A DNA stretch of 64,000 nt, taken from assembly GCA_002403375.1 (NCBI GenBank), contig DHHQ01000023.1, positions 66,382 to 130,381 on the forward strand, in the 5' to 3' direction. The notes beneath the pieces were generated by a model. It did not search any database and was not told the DNA's origin. It was given only the letters and a program-made list of their open reading frames with translations. Position numbers and translations under genes: made by a program. The DNA comes from Thiobacillus denitrificans. Lineage in GTDB: Bacteria > Pseudomonadota > Gammaproteobacteria > Burkholderiales > Thiobacillaceae. This document shows, in pieces, positions 16,265 through 26,547 of this stretch (its first letter is position 1; every line of letters begins with the position of its first letter).

Positions 16265-18937
16265 CTACGCCGCCGTGGCCGCCGTCCACATTCCTTTGCG
16301 GCACAGGCCGCGCGCCTCGCAGTGGCGGCACACGGCATCGATTCCCGAGGCCGGCAACGGCGCGCCGGCGGCGATCGCTTCGACCAGCTGCGGCAGGCGC
16401 CGGATGATGGCGTCGACGTCGGCTTCGCCGTCGAGCGCGAGCGGGACGACCGGCGCTTCGTTGACCGGCAGGTAGGCGGCGGCGGCGTCGGCGAGCCAGG
16501 CGTAGAACGGCAGCTGCACCGCCTCGGCGGGGTCCCTGAGCTTGTGCCTGAGCCCTTGGGCCGCGCCCGTCTTGTAGTCGATCACCAGCCGGGCGTCGCC
16601 CCTGGCGTCGACGCGGTCGACGCGGCCGCGCAGGGTGATTTCGCCGACGCCTGCGACCGGGTGCGTCGCCGTGAACTCGGTTTCCCCGGACTGGTAGCGC
16701 CAGCCCTCGCCGACTGCCGCCAGCCAGGCGTCGACGTAGGCCGGCTGCAGCGCTTCCCAGCGGCTGCGCCAGGCGGCGGCGGTATACGCGGGCAGCGCCG
16801 CGAATTCTTCTGCGGAGAGCTCGGCCAGGCGCGCCAGTGCGGCGTCGCGCTCGGGCGCCGGGTCGCTGTCGTGAAAGCGCTGCAGGATGCGGTGCAGCGC
16901 GTTGCCGTAGTCGCTCTTGTCGAGCGCCTCGTCGGCCTCGTCGAGCTCGCGGATCCCGAGCACGCCGCTGACGTAGAAGCGGTAGGGGCAGTCGAGCAGG
17001 GTCTGGTAGCCGGTGGGCGAATAACGCCGTGGCAGCTGCGCCGCGGGCACCGCAGGGGCGGGCGCCGCGCAGGCATCGGGCAAGGGGCTGCTGCGGGCGG
17101 GCGGCGTGCCGTCGGCCTGCTCGGCGAGCGCCGCGCCCCACGCTGCCGTGTGCAGCGCCTGCAGGCGCAATACGAGCGGCGAGGCGGGGTTCGGTTCGTC
17201 GTCGCGCCATGCCTGCCAGGCGAGCAGCGCCGGCCCCTGCTCGAGCAGCTGCATCAGGTCGGCGGTGGCCGCCGTGGCCACGTCGAGCGCGGTCGGCAGC
17301 CCCAGCTGCCCACGGGCCGCCTGGGAGAACAGGCCCGGCTTGGCGCGCGGCGGCAGGTGCTGCGCGTCGGCGCCGATCACCGCCACGCCCTCGAACAGTC
17401 GCCCGCGCGCGGCGGGCAGCGAGGTCAGCACGAGCGGGCTGGCGACGCGCGAGTCGCTGAAGCTTTCCGACTCGAGCGCCAGGTTGAGCCAGCGCCGCCA
17501 TTCGGCGAAGCCGTACTTTTCGGTGTCGTCGGCGAGATCGCGCCGCAGGGTGTCGAGCGTCTGCAGCAGGGTGGCGCCGGCGGCGTCGGCCGCGAGCGGC
17601 GCCACGGCGTCGAGCCTGGCGAGGCTGTCGGCCAGCCGCGCCAGCCAGGCGGCGAGCGGCGCGCGCGTCTGCGCGAAGCCCTGGCGCGCGTCGAACAGCG
17701 CGGCGAGCCAAGGCGGCAGCGCGCCGAACGCGGCGTGGGCGAGCCGCGCAAGCTCGCCCGTGCCCTGCGACACGCCGTGCCGGCGCAGCGCGAGTTCGAA
17801 GGCGAGCACCTGGTCCTGGCGGCGCGCGAGCTCGCCCAGCAGGAAGGGGGATTTCAGCAGGTCGAGCAGCTCGACGTGCGGGAAGTCGCCCGCCACGCAT
17901 TCGAGCCAGCGGTCGATCACCGCGGCGGCGGCGGTCGTCGACAGCGTCCAGCCGGTCTCGTCGGCGACCAGCACGTCCATCCGTTCGAGCAGCGCGCGCA
18001 CCCGCCGCGCGGTTTCGCGGTCGAGCGCGATCAGCGCGAGGTCGCGCCGGCCGGCGCGCAGCTGTTCGGCGACCCAGGTGGCGACGGCGCGCGCCTCGGC
18101 TTCCAGGTGCGGCGCGGCGCATAGCGTGAGGCGACCCTGCAGCGGCGAGTCGGGCAGGCGCTGCGCGAGTACCGCGGCGCGCGCGCGCAGCGGCGGCTCG
18201 GTGGCTTGCCAGGCCGCGTGCAGGGTCAGGGAAACGGCGCTGTCGTCGGCGGCGGGCTCGAGCAGCGTGAGCGGGGCGAGTTCGGCGCAGCGGCGGAGGA
18301 ACTGCTGCTCGAGCGCGGTCAGCGGGCCGAGCGCGTAGCCGTAGATCGACGCCGGCGCTGCGGTGATTTGGGCGAGCCGCGCGTCGAGGGCGCGCGCGTA
18401 GCGCGCCTGCGGGTCGTCGCCGTCCTGGTTGAGCGTCTGCCACACCGCTTCGATCAGCGCGGTCTCGCGCCCGAGGCTGGCACCCTGCAGCGCGCGGAGG
18501 CGCGCGCCGACCGCGTCGCCGAGGCGCGCCGCGGAAAGTTCGTCGGCGAGTTCCAGCAGTTCGCCGGCCAGCGTCCAGCGGTCGACGTTCCCCAGCCAGT
18601 CGATGCGCCGCAGTTCGCCGTGCAGGCGCGCGAGCCGCCGCGCCTGCGGCTCGCCGCGCGCGCTGCCGGCCAGCGCCGCTTCGGCCCATGCCTTGAGCGG
18701 GGTGATGCGCGGCGGGATCAGCACCCCGCGTCCCGCGGCGCGGGCCAGGATGCGCGCGAAGTCCTGGCCGGCGCGGTGGTTGGGGACGAGCACCGTCAGC
18801 CCGGAGAGGTCGGGCAGGCGGTCGGCGTGGTGGTCGAGCAGGTGGCGGGCCGCGACGTGCGGCAGGGCGGACCCGCCAGCGGGGGCGGGGGGAATCAGCG
18901 CTCCAGGTACTTCAGCTTGTCCTTGACCTTGGCCCAT
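16265..18937 (-). CDS. AddB-type PD-(D/E)XK nuclease/helicase-like subunit
   Basis: About 890 residues. The C-terminal third carries the PD-(D/E)XK nuclease core (GRVDRVDA, then VIDYKTG) flanked by LLDCPYRF and CRHCEARGLC, the split cysteine set that binds a 4Fe-4S cluster in AddB-type nucleases. The N-terminus contains LTVLVPNHRAGQDFARIL, typical of the family's inactivated helicase part. Together with an AddA helicase it processes DNA double-strand ends. The start is uncertain: no ATG, GTG or TTG exists between the fdxA stop and the conserved region, so I use ATG 18937, which overlaps fdxA by 43 bases; a CTG start near 18900 is possible. Its usual partner is 15.5 kb away at the left edge. 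Confidence 0.85.
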   Translation of the reverse strand: MGQGQGQAEVPGALIPPAPAGGSALPHVAARHLLDHHADRLPDLSGLTVLVPNHRAGQDFARILARAAGRGVLIPPRITPLKAWAEAALAGSARGEPQARRLARLHGELRRIDWLGNVDRWTLAGELLELADELSAARLGDAVGARLRALQGASLGRETALIEAVWQTLNQDGDDPQARYARALDARLAQITAAPASIYGYALGPLTALEQQFLRRCAELAPLTLLEPAADDSAVSLTLHAAWQATEPPLRARAAVLAQRLPDSPLQGRLTLCAAPHLEAEARAVATWVAEQLRAGRRDLALIALDRETARRVRALLERMDVLVADETGWTLSTTAAAAVIDRWLECVAGDFPHVELLDLLKSPFLLGELARRQDQVLAFELALRRHGVSQGTGELARLAHAAFGALPPWLAALFDARQGFAQTRAPLAAWLARLADSLARLDAVAPLAADAAGATLLQTLDTLRRDLADDTEKYGFAEWRRWLNLALESESFSDSRVASPLVLTSLPAARGRLFEGVAVIGADAQHLPPRAKPGLFSQAARGQLGLPTALDVATAATADLMQLLEQGPALLAWQAWRDDEPNPASPLVLRLQALHTAAWGAALAEQADGTPPARSSPLPDACAAPAPAVPAAQLPRRYSPTGYQTLLDCPYRFYVSGVLGIRELDEADEALDKSDYGNALHRILQRFHDSDPAPERDAALARLAELSAEEFAALPAYTAAAWRSRWEALQPAYVDAWLAAVGEGWRYQSGETEFTATHPVAGVGEITLRGRVDRVDARGDARLVIDYKTGAAQGLRHKLRDPAEAVQLPFYAWLADAAAAYLPVNEAPVVPLALDGEADVDAIIRRLPQLVEAIAAGAPLPASGIDAVCRHCEARGLCRKGMWTAATAA

Positions 18938-19218
18938 TCGTCGGCGTCGGGCAGCGGATCCTTGCTTTCGACGATGACCTTCCATTCCTTGGCAAGCTGC
19001 GCGTTGAGCTCGATGTAGGCGCGCTGGTCGTCCGGCACGTCGTCCTCGGCGAAGATCGCCTCGACCGGGCATTCGGCGACGCACAGCGTGCAGTCGATGC
19101 ACTCCTCGGGGTCGATGACGAGGAAATTCGGACCTTCATGGAAGCAGTCCACCGGACACACATCGACGCAATCCGTGTATTTGCACTTCACGCAGGCGTC
19201 GGCTACAACGTAGGTCAT
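18895..19218 (-). CDS. fdxA: 7Fe ferredoxin FdxA
   Basis: A 107-residue ferredoxin beginning MTYVVADACVKCKYTDCVDV. The cysteine pattern (C9, C12/C17 region, CPVDC, then CIDCTLCVAECP) is that of Azotobacter-type FdxA, which binds one 3Fe-4S and one 4Fe-4S cluster and transfers electrons in the cytoplasm. The length and the long C-terminal helical tail fit the family. A modest AAGG ribosome site precedes ATG 19218. It is followed by, and overlaps, the AddB-like gene. A divergent intergenic region of 159 bases separates it from trxA. Confidence 0.95.
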   Translation of the reverse strand: MTYVVADACVKCKYTDCVDVCPVDCFHEGPNFLVIDPEECIDCTLCVAECPVEAIFAEDDVPDDQRAYIELNAQLAKEWKVIVESKDPLPDADEWAKVKDKLKYLER

Positions 19219-19377
19219 TCGCTATTTACCTTGATGATTGGAAAAATGCCCGATGCTTTGCAGGCGCCAATTTTGATGTAGCATATCGGCACAAAAGCGA
19301 AATTTCCAGCATTACCGCCTCCAGAACAATCAAGGCCGCAACTGGCCGTCCTCCACTACACATTAGGAGCTTCACCG

Positions 19378-19704
19378 ATGAGCGAGCATGTTCATTACAT
19401 TTCCGACGATTCCTTCGAGCAGGAAGTCCTGCAGGCCGGCGTGCCGGTGCTGGTCGACTACTGGGCGGACTGGTGCGGCCCCTGCAAGATGATCTCGCCG
19501 ATCCTCGACGAGGTGGCCAAGGAATACGCCGGCAAGCTCAAGGTCTGCAAGCTCAACATCGACGAGAACCAGGCCACGCCGCCGAAGTTCGGCATCCGCG
19601 GCATCCCCACCCTGATGATCTTCAAGAACGGCAACGTCGAGGCGACCAAGGTCGGGGCCCTCTCCAAGTCGCAACTGACCGCCTTCGTCGACAGCAACAT
19701 CTGA
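19378..19704 (+). CDS. trxA: Thioredoxin 1
   Basis: A 108-residue thioredoxin with the active site WCGPCK at about 32-37, the cis-proline loop RGIPTL near 74-79, and the length typical of TrxA. It reduces protein disulfides in the cytoplasm, supplied with electrons by thioredoxin reductase, and could serve the ribonucleotide reductase encoded in this window. AGGAG stands nine bases before ATG 19378. It is followed by rho, the same order as in many betaproteobacteria. Confidence 0.97.
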   Translation: MSEHVHYISDDSFEQEVLQAGVPVLVDYWADWCGPCKMISPILDEVAKEYAGKLKVCKLNIDENQATPPKFGIRGIPTLMIFKNGNVEATKVGALSKSQLTAFVDSNI

Positions 19705-19717
19705 TACCCGCTTTTCT

Positions 19718-19760
19718 CCGGACGGCGCCTCCTGCGCCGCCAGCGCGCAGTCCCGTCCGG
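19718..19760 (+). other. Long-stem inverted repeat between trxA and rho
   Basis: CCGGACGG (19718-19725) and CCGTCCGG (19753-19760) are perfect complements, enclosing a smaller GGCGC/GCGCC hairpin. No U-run follows, so it is not a classical intrinsic terminator. It could be structure in the rho leader that affects rho expression, since rho is autoregulated in other bacteria. Confidence 0.4.
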
Positions 19761-19816
19761 CCCCCTCCCGCTTTCCACGTCCGGCTCTTTCAAGCGAGCC
19801 TATCCAGGCCCTCCCC

Positions 19817-21076
<1,260 letters not shown>

Positions 21077-21089
21077 GGCAGCGGCGGGC

Positions 21090-21118
21090 TTGATCTCGTC
21101 CGCCAGCCCCGCTATACT
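21090..21118 (+). promoter_or_regulatory. Sigma-70-type promoter of rpmE
   Basis: TTGATC (21090-21095) and TATACT (21113-21118) are separated by 17 bases, an almost ideal sigma-70 arrangement, about 37 bases before the rpmE start. It suggests rpmE is transcribed independently of rho. Confidence 0.65.
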
Positions 21119-21154
21119 CCCGCGTTCTCCGAATTCACCCTTGAAGGAATTGCC

Positions 21155-21361
21155 ATGAAAGCCGGCATTCACCCCGATTACAAAGACGTGACCGTGACCT
21201 GCTCCTGCGGCAGCACCTTCGTGACCCGCTCCACGCTGGGCAAGGACACGCTGCACGTCGAAGTGTGCGCAGCGTGCCACCCGTTCTACACCGGCAAGCA
21301 GAAGATCGTCGATACCGCCGGTCGCGTCGAGAAGTTCCGTCAGCGCTACGGCATGAAATAA
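21155..21361 (+). CDS. rpmE: Ribosomal protein L31 (zinc-binding type)
   Basis: A 68-residue L31. The cysteines in TCSCGSTF and VCAACHPFYTGKQK form the zinc site of the C+ form, which can be replaced by a zinc-free paralogue under zinc limitation. A Shine-Dalgarno AAGGA stands before ATG 21155, and a strong terminator follows. It is a 50S subunit component forming an intersubunit bridge. Confidence 0.98.
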   Translation: MKAGIHPDYKDVTVTCSCGSTFVTRSTLGKDTLHVEVCAACHPFYTGKQKIVDTAGRVEKFRQRYGMK

Positions 21362-21387
21362 GCCGGCTGCGCAGTGAGGCATGACGA

Positions 21388-21417
21388 GAAAAGCGGCCCC
21401 GGCCGCTTTTTCTTTTT
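21388..21417 (+). terminator. Rho-independent terminator of rpmE
   Basis: The stem GAAAAGCGGC (21388-21397) pairs with GCCGCTTTT (21402-21410) around a short loop, with further T-runs to 21417. The A-rich 5' arm means the same hairpin can also act on the opposite strand. Confidence 0.85.
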
Positions 21418-21509
21418 CCGCGGCGCCGGCGCCGCGGGGCCCGTCCGGCTGCGCGCCCTTTCCCTCCCCGGTTATCATTAGGGCTTTTCGCCCCAGTAGA
21501 CCCGCCGCC

Positions 21510-22928
21510 ATGACAACCCGCGCGTCCAGCCGTATTGCCGCCACGCTCGCCGCGGTGCTTCTGCTGTCGCACTGCGCGCAGGCGCCGCTGGGCGTCGACC
21601 GGGAAGTCGTGCCGCCGCCGGGACCGCGCGAGATCGAGCTCGGCGCGCAGGCGCACGACGAGGTGCTGAAGGCATACGCCCGGCTGGAGCACGCGGCACT
21701 GCAGGCCTATGTCGACGCGCTGGGCCAGCGGCTCGCGCGCCAGAGCCGGCGCGCCGGCGTGGCGTGGCAGTTCACCCTGCTCGACAGCGCGGACGCCAAT
21801 GCCTTTTCCCTGCCCGACGGGCGGGTCTACGTCAGCCGCGGCATCCTTCCCTACCTCGACTCCGAGGCCGAACTCGCTGCGGTGATCGCCCACGAGATCG
21901 GCCACGTCAGCGCCCGTCATGGCATGGACCTCGCGGCGGCGCCCGTCGCCGCCGGGCTGGGCTCGGTGCTCGCACCGGAAACCGGGGCCGCGCCCGACGC
22001 GCCGCTGCTGGGTGCACTGGCGGCCGCGCGGGTCGCGGGCTACGGGCGCGAGAACGAGCGCGAGGCGAACCGGCTCGGCGCCGCGTATCTCGAGGCCGCC
22101 GGCTACGACCCGCGGGCCATGAACGACGCCGCCGCCAGGCTGCGCGCGCTCGCGGCGGCGCAGGGCAGCGTGCGCGGCCTGTCGCCCGGCGCCTACCATG
22201 CCCTCGCGGACGCCCCGCCCGGCGACGCCGCACAGCAGCGACTGCGCGGCCTGGCGGAACCGGCTGCCGCGCACGCGGAACGCGACGCCTACCTGCGGCG
22301 GCTGGACGGGCTCGCCATCGGCGACAGCGCGGCGCAGGGCGTGCTGCGCGACAACCGCCTGCTGCACGAGCGGCTCGGCCTGACGCTGCAGTTCCCGCCC
22401 GGCTGGCTGGTGCGCAACCGCCCCGACCGCGTGGTGGCGACCAATTCCGCGGGCGATGCGCTGCTGGAGCTGCAGGCCGGGCCGAGGCGCGGCACGCCGC
22501 TCGAGACGCTGCAGAAGGGGGTCGGGCTCGACCCCGGCGCCCGCTACGACAGCGGCCGCCTCGGCGGCCAGCCGGCGGCGTTCGCGGCCGGCGCGCAGGC
22601 GGGCAAGCCGGTGGTGGTGGCCGCCGTGGTCATCGGCGGCGCGCAGTACCTGATCGCGGGCATGACCCGCGACGCGGCGGCCTACGAGCGCGAGCGCAGC
22701 GCGCTGCGGGCGGCGATCAACAGCTTCCGCGCCATCACCCCGGCCGAGAAGCTGGCCGCCCGGCCTTACACCCTGCGGCTGGCGACGGCGCGCCCGGGCC
22801 AGACGTTCGGCGCGCTGGCGCGGCAGTCGCGGCTGGGCGCCGACGGCGAGACCCTGCTGCGGCTGATGAACGGTTTCCCTCCCGACGGCGAGCCCGAGCC
22901 GGGCCGGCTTCTCAAGATTGTCGACTAA
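21510..22928 (+). CDS. M48-family metalloprotease lipoprotein
   Basis: A 472-residue predicted outer-membrane-associated periplasmic protease. ATG 21510 gives a lipoprotein signal with the lipobox LLSHC near residues 21-25; an earlier in-frame ATG would bury it. The zinc motif HEIGH lies near 130 with the third-ligand region ENEREANRLGAAY about 50 residues later, as in BepA/LoiP-type proteins that monitor outer-membrane protein assembly. The C-terminal part (TLRLATARPGQTFGALA) resembles a LysM-like or DUF-type domain. The stop overlaps the next gene's TTG start. Confidence 0.88.
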   Translation: MTTRASSRIAATLAAVLLLSHCAQAPLGVDREVVPPPGPREIELGAQAHDEVLKAYARLEHAALQAYVDALGQRLARQSRRAGVAWQFTLLDSADANAFSLPDGRVYVSRGILPYLDSEAELAAVIAHEIGHVSARHGMDLAAAPVAAGLGSVLAPETGAAPDAPLLGALAAARVAGYGRENEREANRLGAAYLEAAGYDPRAMNDAAARLRALAAAQGSVRGLSPGAYHALADAPPGDAAQQRLRGLAEPAAAHAERDAYLRRLDGLAIGDSAAQGVLRDNRLLHERLGLTLQFPPGWLVRNRPDRVVATNSAGDALLELQAGPRRGTPLETLQKGVGLDPGARYDSGRLGGQPAAFAAGAQAGKPVVVAAVVIGGAQYLIAGMTRDAAAYERERSALRAAINSFRAITPAEKLAARPYTLRLATARPGQTFGALARQSRLGADGETLLRLMNGFPPDGEPEPGRLLKIVD

Positions 22929-24483
22929 GCGCCTCCTCTCCCTCCCGCAGATCGGTCTGCTGCTGCTCTGCGCCGCCTGGCTGCTGCCGGGCCTCGTCGG
23001 CCACGCCCCCTGGAAGGGGGGCGACGGCGAGCATTTCGTCCGCCTGTGGCTGCTGCTGCAAGGCGGCGAGGCGCCGTACACGGATCCGGCGACTCCGCCG
23101 CTGTACTACTGGGTGGCGGGTGCGACCGCCTGGCTGACCTCGCCGCTGCTCGAACTGGCCGACGGCGCGCGCCTCGCGTCCGGCGTCTTCGTCGCGCTGG
23201 CGGTGTTTTTCGTGGCGCGCGCGGCGCGTGCGCTGTACGGCGCAGAAACCGCCTGGGCCGCGGCGCTGAGCCTGCTCGGCTGCTTCGGCCTGCTGGTGCG
23301 CGGCCACGAACTCAACGCCTATACCGCCCAGTTCGCCGCCGCCGCAGTGATGCTCTACGGCATCGCCCGCCTGCCGCAGGCTGCGCGCGGGGCCTGGGCG
23401 ATCGGTGCCGGCGCGGTCCTGATGCAGCTCGCCGGCGGCTGGGCGGAGGCCGTGCTGTTCCTGCTGCTGGCGGCGGCGCTGCCGGTGCTGCTGCCCGAAT
23501 ACCGGGGCACGGCGGCCCGCCGCGGCCTCGCCCTCGGCGCGGCCGGTGCCCTGCTGTTCGCCGCCGCGTGGCTGGGCTTTCTGGCGAGCCGGGGGATCCC
23601 GCTCGCCGAGGCGCTCGATCTGGCGCGCTGGCTGGGCGGCGAAGGCCTCGAACCGGCCTATTTCCCGGGCATCCTCGGCTGGTACGCCTGGCCGGTATGG
23701 CCGCTGGCGGCATGGGCGGTCTACCGGGCGCGGCGCCACTGGCGCACGCCGGGCATCGTGCTGCCGGTCGGCGCGCTCGCCGGCCTGCTCGTGCTGTACG
23801 CGTTCGCCGCGCACCCTGCCGAGGCGCAGGGGCTGATCCTGCTGCTGCCGCTGGCGCTGCTCGCCGGCAGCGGGCTGTTCACGGCCAAGCGCGGCGCCGC
23901 CAACGCGCTGCTGTGGTTCGCGGTGATGCTGTTCGGCTTCATCGGACTGGTGCTGTGGGTGTACTGGAGCGCGCACGACCTCGGCGTTCCGGCGCGGCTG
24001 GCGGCGCGCCTGACCAAGCTGGGGATGACCCACGTCGGCGAGCTGCGCCCCTGGACGCTGGTGCTGGGGGTCGCCGTCACCGTCGCCTGGGGCGTGCTCC
24101 TCGCGCGGGTCGAGCGTTCGCCGCTGCGACCGATGCTGGTGTGGACCGCCGGCATGACCTTCATCTGGGTGCTGCTGATGGCGCTGTTCCAGGCGCCGCT
24201 CGATCGCCGGCTGTCGTATGCCAGCGTCGCCGAGGTGCTGGCTGCACGGGTGCCCGACGATGCGTGCATCCAGACGCATCAGGTGCGCAGCCAGCAGCGC
24301 CTGCTGCTCGCCTACCACAGCGGCCGCCTGCTCGTGCCGGGCGACCTCGGCTGCAACTGGCTGCTGGTGGAGACGCGGCGCAACGAAGCGGCGCCGCACA
24401 TCGCGCCGGAATGGGTCAAGCAGTGGGAAGGTGCGCGCCCCGGCGACCGTTCCGACCGCTTCCATCTCTATGCCCGCCGCTGA
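22918..24483 (+). CDS. Polytopic glycosyltransferase-like membrane protein (ArnT/GT83-like)
   Basis: A 521-residue protein with about ten to twelve hydrophobic segments. The first periplasmic loop contains APWKGGDGEH and, after about 25 residues, YTDPATPPLYYWV; an acidic residue in this loop followed by a PPLYYW segment is characteristic of lipid-phosphate-sugar-dependent glycosyltransferases of the ArnT/PMT superfamily. The C-terminal region is soluble. The start is TTG 22918, inside the end of the M48 gene, so expression is likely coupled. The acceptor (lipid A, protein or polymer) is unknown. It is followed by mobA with a 14-base overlap. Confidence 0.75.
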   Translation: MSTKRLLSLPQIGLLLLCAAWLLPGLVGHAPWKGGDGEHFVRLWLLLQGGEAPYTDPATPPLYYWVAGATAWLTSPLLELADGARLASGVFVALAVFFVARAARALYGAETAWAAALSLLGCFGLLVRGHELNAYTAQFAAAAVMLYGIARLPQAARGAWAIGAGAVLMQLAGGWAEAVLFLLLAAALPVLLPEYRGTAARRGLALGAAGALLFAAAWLGFLASRGIPLAEALDLARWLGGEGLEPAYFPGILGWYAWPVWPLAAWAVYRARRHWRTPGIVLPVGALAGLLVLYAFAAHPAEAQGLILLLPLALLAGSGLFTAKRGAANALLWFAVMLFGFIGLVLWVYWSAHDLGVPARLAARLTKLGMTHVGELRPWTLVLGVAVTVAWGVLLARVERSPLRPMLVWTAGMTFIWVLLMALFQAPLDRRLSYASVAEVLAARVPDDACIQTHQVRSQQRLLLAYHSGRLLVPGDLGCNWLLVETRRNEAAPHIAPEWVKQWEGARPGDRSDRFHLYARR

Positions 24484-25066
24484 CCGATCCGGCACGCGCA
24501 TCGCCGCCGTCGTGCTGGCGGGCGGCCAGGGGCGCCGCATGGGCGGCGCGGACAAGGGGCTGATCGACTACCGGGGGCGGCCGCTCGTCGCCTGGGCGCT
24601 CGCGGCGCTCGCGCCGCAGGTCGACGCGCTCGTGGTCAGCGCCAACCGCAATCTCGAGACCTATGCGGCCTACGGCTACCCGGTGCTGCCCGACACGCTG
24701 CCGGGCTATCCCGGGCCGCTGGCGGGCGTGCTGGCGGCGCTCGACGCGGTGAACGCCGACTGGCTGCTGGTCGCGCCGTGCGACACCCCGCACCTGCCGG
24801 CCGACCTGGCTGCGCGCCTGCTCGCGGGGGCACGCCAGGAAGGCGCGGTGCTGGCCGTCGCGGCGGACGAGGAGCGGGTGCACCACAGTTGCTTCCTCGT
24901 CCGCACCGACCAGCGCGATAGCCTGGCCGCCTATCTTGCGCGCGGCGAGCGCGCGGTTCGCCACTGGCAGGCCGGATTGCGCTCGGCGGCCGTGCACTTC
25001 GATGCCGCCTGCTTTGCCAACCTCAATCAGCCGCGGGATTTGAAGGCAGGCCAGCGCCCGGTCTGA
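24470..25066 (+). CDS. mobA: Molybdenum cofactor guanylyltransferase MobA
   Basis: A 198-residue nucleotidyltransferase. AAVVLAGGQGRRMGGADKGL is the GTP-binding signature with the conserved Lys. SANRN, PGYPGPLAGVLAAL and VAPCDTPHLP match MobA motifs for guanine and metal binding. It joins GMP to molybdopterin to make the MGD cofactor used by DMSO-reductase-family enzymes such as nitrate reductases, which fits an anaerobic respirer. ATG 24470 lies within the end of the upstream glycosyltransferase gene. Confidence 0.95.
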   Translation: MPAADRSGTRIAAVVLAGGQGRRMGGADKGLIDYRGRPLVAWALAALAPQVDALVVSANRNLETYAAYGYPVLPDTLPGYPGPLAGVLAALDAVNADWLLVAPCDTPHLPADLAARLLAGARQEGAVLAVAADEERVHHSCFLVRTDQRDSLAAYLARGERAVRHWQAGLRSAAVHFDAACFANLNQPRDLKAGQRPV

Positions 25067-25321
25067 GCGTTTTGCGTGGGGCTCTGCTTCCCCAGGATGG
25101 ACGGGAAGCCTTCAGCCGGACCAGGTCTTCGATCAGGAGATGACGTTCGGGAGGCGACCCGGGATTTGCCGCCTGTTCGTGTGCGAGGGCGTGTCCCGGG
25201 CCGTCAGGGACTTCGCCAGCAAGCGCGACAAACGCCTACCGTATTCATCGGGAGGAGGCGCGGTCCCTGCAGCGGGCCGGCGCCAGGCTCTTCGTTTTGC
25301 TTGTGCCGCTTGCCGGGAGGT

Positions 25322-25690
25322 TCAGGACGGTTCGCCCTGTGCGTCGTCCGCGCTGCCTGGCAGGGATGCCTTGCGCGCGTGGTCGCCGAGCTTGCCGAGC
25401 GTGCTGTCGAGCGAGCGTTTCAGTTTCTGGGCGGCACCGTCGATGGCCTGGTGCAGCGTGTTGGCCTGTTCGGTGACCGCGATCGGCTGACGGCCGGCGA
25501 CGCGGGCTTCCATCAGGCAGCGCTTGTCGTTCTCGCTGGCCTTTTGACCATTGCTGTCGCTGAGGTGAATTTCCACCCGGGTGACATCCTTGCTGAAACG
25601 GTCGAGTACCCGGCGGACCACCTCTTCGGCATGGCGGCCGAGGGCCTCGCGGCCGCTGACGCTTTCATCGGTATTGAATTGGACTTGCAT
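25322..25690 (-). CDS. HPF/RaiA-type ribosome-associated protein
   Basis: A 122-residue protein starting MQVQFNTDESVSGREAL after a strong AGGAGGCG ribosome site. The beta-alpha-beta-beta-beta-alpha layout (VTRVEIHLSD, CLMEARVAGRQPIAVTEQA, LHQAIDGAAQKLKRSLD) is that of the sigma-54 modulation/HPF family, which bind the 30S decoding region and stall or dimerise ribosomes in stress. It lacks the long C-terminal dimerisation domain, so it is a short form. The 255 bases separating its 3' end from mobA hold nothing I can support. Confidence 0.85.
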   Translation of the reverse strand: MQVQFNTDESVSGREALGRHAEEVVRRVLDRFSKDVTRVEIHLSDSNGQKASENDKRCLMEARVAGRQPIAVTEQANTLHQAIDGAAQKLKRSLDSTLGKLGDHARKASLPGSADDAQGEPS

Positions 25691-25778
25691 GGGACGCCTC
25701 CTGGATTGAGCGGGCCGCGGCGCAGCGTGCGCGCGGTAAGGGATTCGGGTTTGCAGCCGGCGGAGCGGCAGGGCTCCG

Positions 25779-26528
25779 TCAGCCCTGCCGGCTTTCGCCG
25801 ATCTGGTCGCAGTATTGCTGCAGGTGGTCCGGTACGCCGGGGGGACAGGCGCCGCACTCGCGGTTACCCGGTACGGCATAGTCGATGAACTTGGGGTAGG
25901 CGAGCTTGAGGTCGTTCATCAGCGCGACGAAGTCCTCCAGCGTGCGTTCGCCCCCCAGGCGCGGATTGCGCGCCTTTTCCTGGCCGATGGTGCTGATGCG
26001 GCGCTGCTCGTAGTCGTGCCCCGGATAGACCAGGGTGTCGTCGTCGTAGGAAAACAATTTGCCGCGCACCGAGTGATAGAGCGCGGCCGGGTCGCCGCTC
26101 TGGAAGTCGGTGCGGCCGCACGCCTCGATCAGGAGCGCGTCGCCGGTGTAGAGCCGGCCGGCGTGGAAATAGGCGAAGTGGTTGTCGGTGTGGCCCGGGG
26201 TGTGGATCGGCATGAGCTCGACCGAACCCATGCTGAACGGCACGCCGTCGACGATGCCTGCGTCGGTGCACGGCAGCGCGTCGAGCGCCGGGCCGGCGAT
26301 GCGGCTGCCGGCGACTTCCTTGAGCTTCTTCGCCGAGGTGATGTGGTCGGCGTGGATGTGCGTCTCGACCGTGTACGCGAGCTTCAGCCCGAGCCGGTTG
26401 ACCTCGGCGAGGTCGCGCTCCCAGGTCGGCAGCACCGGGTCGATCAGCAGCGCCTGGCCGGTCTCCTCGCAGCCGACGAGATACGTGTAGGTGCTGGAGA
26501 CGGGTTCGAACAGCTGGCGGAAGATCAT
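25779..26528 (-). CDS. ETHE1-like persulfide dioxygenase (MBL fold)
   Basis: A 249-residue metallo-beta-lactamase-fold protein. The metal motif is THIHADH with H57, H59, D61 and H62. TPGHTDNHFAY supplies the next ligand, GDALLIEACGRTDFQSGD the bridging Asp region, and VYPGHDY the last His. GRTDFQ and the YPGHDY context match ETHE1/persulfide dioxygenases, which oxidise glutathione persulfide to sulfite, and not glyoxalase II. AGGAGAAACGC precedes ATG 26528. It lies downstream of glcF on the same strand with a 19-base gap. Confidence 0.88.
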   Translation of the reverse strand: MIFRQLFEPVSSTYTYLVGCEETGQALLIDPVLPTWERDLAEVNRLGLKLAYTVETHIHADHITSAKKLKEVAGSRIAGPALDALPCTDAGIVDGVPFSMGSVELMPIHTPGHTDNHFAYFHAGRLYTGDALLIEACGRTDFQSGDPAALYHSVRGKLFSYDDDTLVYPGHDYEQRRISTIGQEKARNPRLGGERTLEDFVALMNDLKLAYPKFIDYAVPGNRECGACPPGVPDHLQQYCDQIGESRQG

Positions 26529-26547
26529 GCGTTTCTCCTGAAGTGAC

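Noticed and set aside
19718..19760. trxA-rho hairpin as intrinsic terminator
   Set aside because: The stem is strong but no U-run follows, so I list it only as structure.
25067..25321. Possible small protein on the + strand after mobA (a frame from 25140)
   Set aside because: It overlaps the 3' half of the ribosome-hibernation gene on the other strand and has no recognisable domain or good ribosome site.
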